Shown one piece after another: positions 62,316 through 64,000 of a DNA stretch of 64,000 nt. Every line of letters begins with the position of its first letter. The first letter of the stretch is position 1. The stretch is from contig NZ_AULX01000023.1 in NCBI RefSeq assembly GCF_000422505.1, forward strand, positions 62,001 through 126,000. Direction: 5' to 3'. Below the pieces are notes generated by a model. The model saw nothing but the letters and a program-made list of their open reading frames with translations, was not told where the DNA came from and did not search any database. The position numbers and the translations under genes are program-made. The DNA is from Paenibacillus pinihumi DSM 23905 = JCM 16419 (lineage in GTDB: Bacteria > Bacillota > Bacilli > Paenibacillales > Paenibacillaceae).

Positions 62316-62660
62316 TCATTCATCAAAACTATTGAGCCAGTACATTGATTGCGCTGTACTAGAGATGGTTTTGAGTAAATCTAGTGTTTCTTTCTTTTTC
62401 AATTTAATTGCATCATTTAACTTTTCGGGGGCTATATCACGTATATCCTCTAACATGCAACATTCTTCAAACAATTCGATTATTGCCTTGTTCGCTTCAT
62501 TTTGCTCAAGAAGCTGTGATACATACGGACGGTACAGATATACATATGCATCTTCAAATGTTAAAGCCCCCTCAAGCAACGAATCAAGCATTCCGAGATT
62601 TAAAATACATAAAAACTTTTGAATTTCTTCTGACTGCTCTAATTTTATTTGTAAATTCAA
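62316..62660 (-). CDS. Immunity protein, DUF3969-like
   Basis: A 114-residue, acidic, helical protein (FLCILNLGMLDSLLEGALTFEDAYVYLYRP, then EANKAIIELFEECCMLEDI, ending STAQSMYWL). The pattern recalls the DUF3969 family, which is found beside toxin genes. It begins 15 bases after the stop of the RHS toxin gene with its own GGAG site. By position it should bind and block the toxin tip. DUF number from memory. Confidence 0.65.
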   Translation of the reverse strand: MNLQIKLEQSEEIQKFLCILNLGMLDSLLEGALTFEDAYVYLYRPYVSQLLEQNEANKAIIELFEECCMLEDIRDIAPEKLNDAIKLKKKETLDLLKTISSTAQSMYWLNSFDE

Positions 62661-62675
62661 TATATCACTCCTTTA

Positions 62676-64000
62676 TTACGGCATTTGACTTGATGAGTTA
62701 CTCCATCCATTTTTCGTCTTAACATTAAAGACCTGTCCAGATTGACTTTGGAAGTAATGGATAGAGATTTTGTTGCCGTTCGCATCCACACCATCCTTGT
62801 AAACCTTATGCCATGTTCCAGATTCAATTGCTCTTAATTCCTCTAGTAATTCTCCATTGTTCACTTTATTTTTCACTGTTCCGTTTTTAGCACCTGAGAA
62901 TCCTTGAGGATATAGAGGTGAGTCTTTAATTGATTTATACACATTTTGTAAAGCACAGTTATGAACCCAAATCCCAAGGTTAGAAACGAAATACGAATGG
63001 AAGTCCTTAACTTCAAAATTATAAACCGTTGCTTCCCGTGGCTCTTTCTCAATCTTGTCTATCGTAAGTGTAGCCCCACCACTCGTAACAAGCAAGTCGC
63101 CAACTTTCAAGTCTTTTACTTCTGTCCATCCCTTACCTTCCAACCAGAAAGGATGCTCTGCCGTAGCCTCAATAACTTCTTCACCGTTGTAAACCTTATA
63201 GATTTCATCAGCCTGCTTCTGGAACAGCCCCACGACCTCTTTGTAAGCCACTTCCCCAGTTTCATCAGATTTAGCGAGAACCATATCCCCTACCTCGATT
63301 TCCTCGATAGGTTTCTCACCTTCGTCTGTTAATACCAGGGTCCCTGCTGTGAAGCAATTACATCCTTTTTTTATCGCACTTATAAAATCTTGACCTTTAT
63401 TCGTTAACTTACCCACTTTACCCTGTGGGGTTACTTCGATAAATATCATTCCTGCTGCCAAAAATTGTTCTAAGGAATAGGGATTTTCTTTTGAAATCCT
63501 ATAGTATTCATCTAATTCCGACAATGTTCCCATGGACCAGTAATCAGCAGCTGAATATAAGGAGGAATGCACTTCTTTTAAAAATTCCCATTCTATTTGT
63601 GCTTGTTTTTTTACACTTTCCCAGGCGGCTTTACAATATTTCTTCCCTAACCACTCCGTGAAGCAATGACCACTCGGATCAATATAACGTAATGGATTAT
63701 TTATAACATACGTATACAGGTTCTGACTTAACGGATTCCCTAGTTCTCCCTCATACGTATCCTCATTAATAAACCGCCCTATACTCGGATCGTACCATCT
63801 GGCCCGCAGATACTGCAAGCCCGTTGTGTTGTCCCAATATTCCCCGCTATATCGGAATAGATTAGGAATCGTCTCACTCGTCGTTATTGGATTTCCCCAC
63901 ATATCATACGTGTAGCTGTTCAGCACGTTGCCCGATTGGTCCGTGAGACGGGTGACATCACCATGACCGTTTTGAGAATAATACGCCCGGTTGCCGCTGG
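62676..64000 (-). CDS. RHS repeat polymorphic toxin with HINT domain, 5' part off the window
   Basis: The visible 441 residues end a larger secreted toxin. From the right edge: YD repeat (GNRAYYSQNGHGDVTRL), the RHS core end LRARWYDPSIGRFINEDTYEG with NLYTYVINNPLRYIDPSGH, then a pre-toxin region of about 100 residues, a HINT protease/intein-like domain (NCFTAGTLVLTDEGEKPIEEI, EATAEHPFWL, YNFEVKDFHSYFVSNLGIWVHNC), and a C-terminal tip of about 95 residues (GTWHKVYKDGVDANGNKISIHYFQ...). The HINT Cys and end VHNC suggest release of the tip. The tip has two His but I do not recognise the toxin fold. The start lies beyond 64000. Immunity gene follows. Confidence 0.88.
   Translation of the reverse strand, partial: SGNRAYYSQNGHGDVTRLTDQSGNVLNSYTYDMWGNPITTSETIPNLFRYSGEYWDNTTGLQYLRARWYDPSIGRFINEDTYEGELGNPLSQNLYTYVINNPLRYIDPSGHCFTEWLGKKYCKAAWESVKKQAQIEWEFLKEVHSSLYSAADYWSMGTLSELDEYYRISKENPYSLEQFLAAGMIFIEVTPQGKVGKLTNKGQDFISAIKKGCNCFTAGTLVLTDEGEKPIEEIEVGDMVLAKSDETGEVAYKEVVGLFQKQADEIYKVYNGEEVIEATAEHPFWLEGKGWTEVKDLKVGDLLVTSGGATLTIDKIEKEPREATVYNFEVKDFHSYFVSNLGIWVHNCALQNVYKSIKDSPLYPQGFSGAKNGTVKNKVNNGELLEELRAIESGTWHKVYKDGVDANGNKISIHYFQSQSGQVFNVKTKNGWSNSSSQMP

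Noticed and set aside
1-64000. CRISPR arrays, tRNA and rRNA genes, phage integrase, plasmid origin
   Set aside because: I looked for regular spaced repeats, tRNA-like cloverleaf ends with CCA and conserved rRNA stretches, and found none; this reading by eye could miss a single tRNA.

Overview
The window reads as chromosome of a low-to-moderate GC, spore-forming Bacillota, most likely a Paenibacillus or close relative. Sporulation genes (a YjcZ-type protein, cwlJ-gerQ, an alpha/beta SASP), a tryptophanyl T-box, Lpl/Yes-type sugar ABC transporters with a YesM/YesN pair, and a full ectoine/hydroxyectoine locus support this. No rRNA, tRNA or CRISPR array was seen. Genus and all functions are inferred from reading the sequence; no database was searched.

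Layout. 0-6.9 kb: spore and respiratory housekeeping genes (Toprim protein, AEC transporter, SCO and heme O synthase, cwlJ-gerQ, a membrane hydrolase) and a secreted protein. 7.2-10.5 kb: an unusual minus-strand operon with a WYL regulator, two tandem BtrH-like proteins and a degenerate serine-hydrolase fragment. 10.9-18.8 kb: a sugar uptake locus (GH4 glycosidase, two permeases, binding lipoprotein, response regulator, histidine kinase). 18.9-28.7 kb: regulators, SASP, trpS with its T-box, a permease pair with a Zur-like operator and a His-rich loop, a chemoreceptor, a GDSL esterase and a CAP protein. 28.8-31.1 kb: two overlapping DGQHR/DndB-like genes without any dnd partner. 31.4-38.4 kb: one operon carrying ectoine import (ehuBCDA), synthesis (ectABC), hydroxylation (ectD) and a DUF2179-type membrane protein. 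39.3-50.5 kb: a long co-directional run of ROK regulator, asparaginase, peptide ABC transporter, M17 aminopeptidase, CutC and ROK kinase, consistent with peptide import and breakdown. 51.2-54.5 kb: oxidoreductases, a lipoprotein and a small membrane protein.

54.5-64 kb is accessory and decayed. It holds a 155-bp MITE-like element, a MerR-type promoter ahead of a GC-rich epoxide hydrolase, a GNAT-aminoglycoside-phosphotransferase-like fusion, a wrecked rsgA paralogue, a secreted-protein pseudogene, an RHS fragment joined to transposase debris, a damaged IS3 element, a truncated second transposase, and finally the C-terminal end of an RHS/HINT polymorphic toxin with its likely immunity gene. 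The toxin runs off the right edge.

The best candidates for undescribed biology are the WYL/BtrH-like operon and the orphan DGQHR pair. Next come the Zur-like permease operon and the RHS toxin tip.
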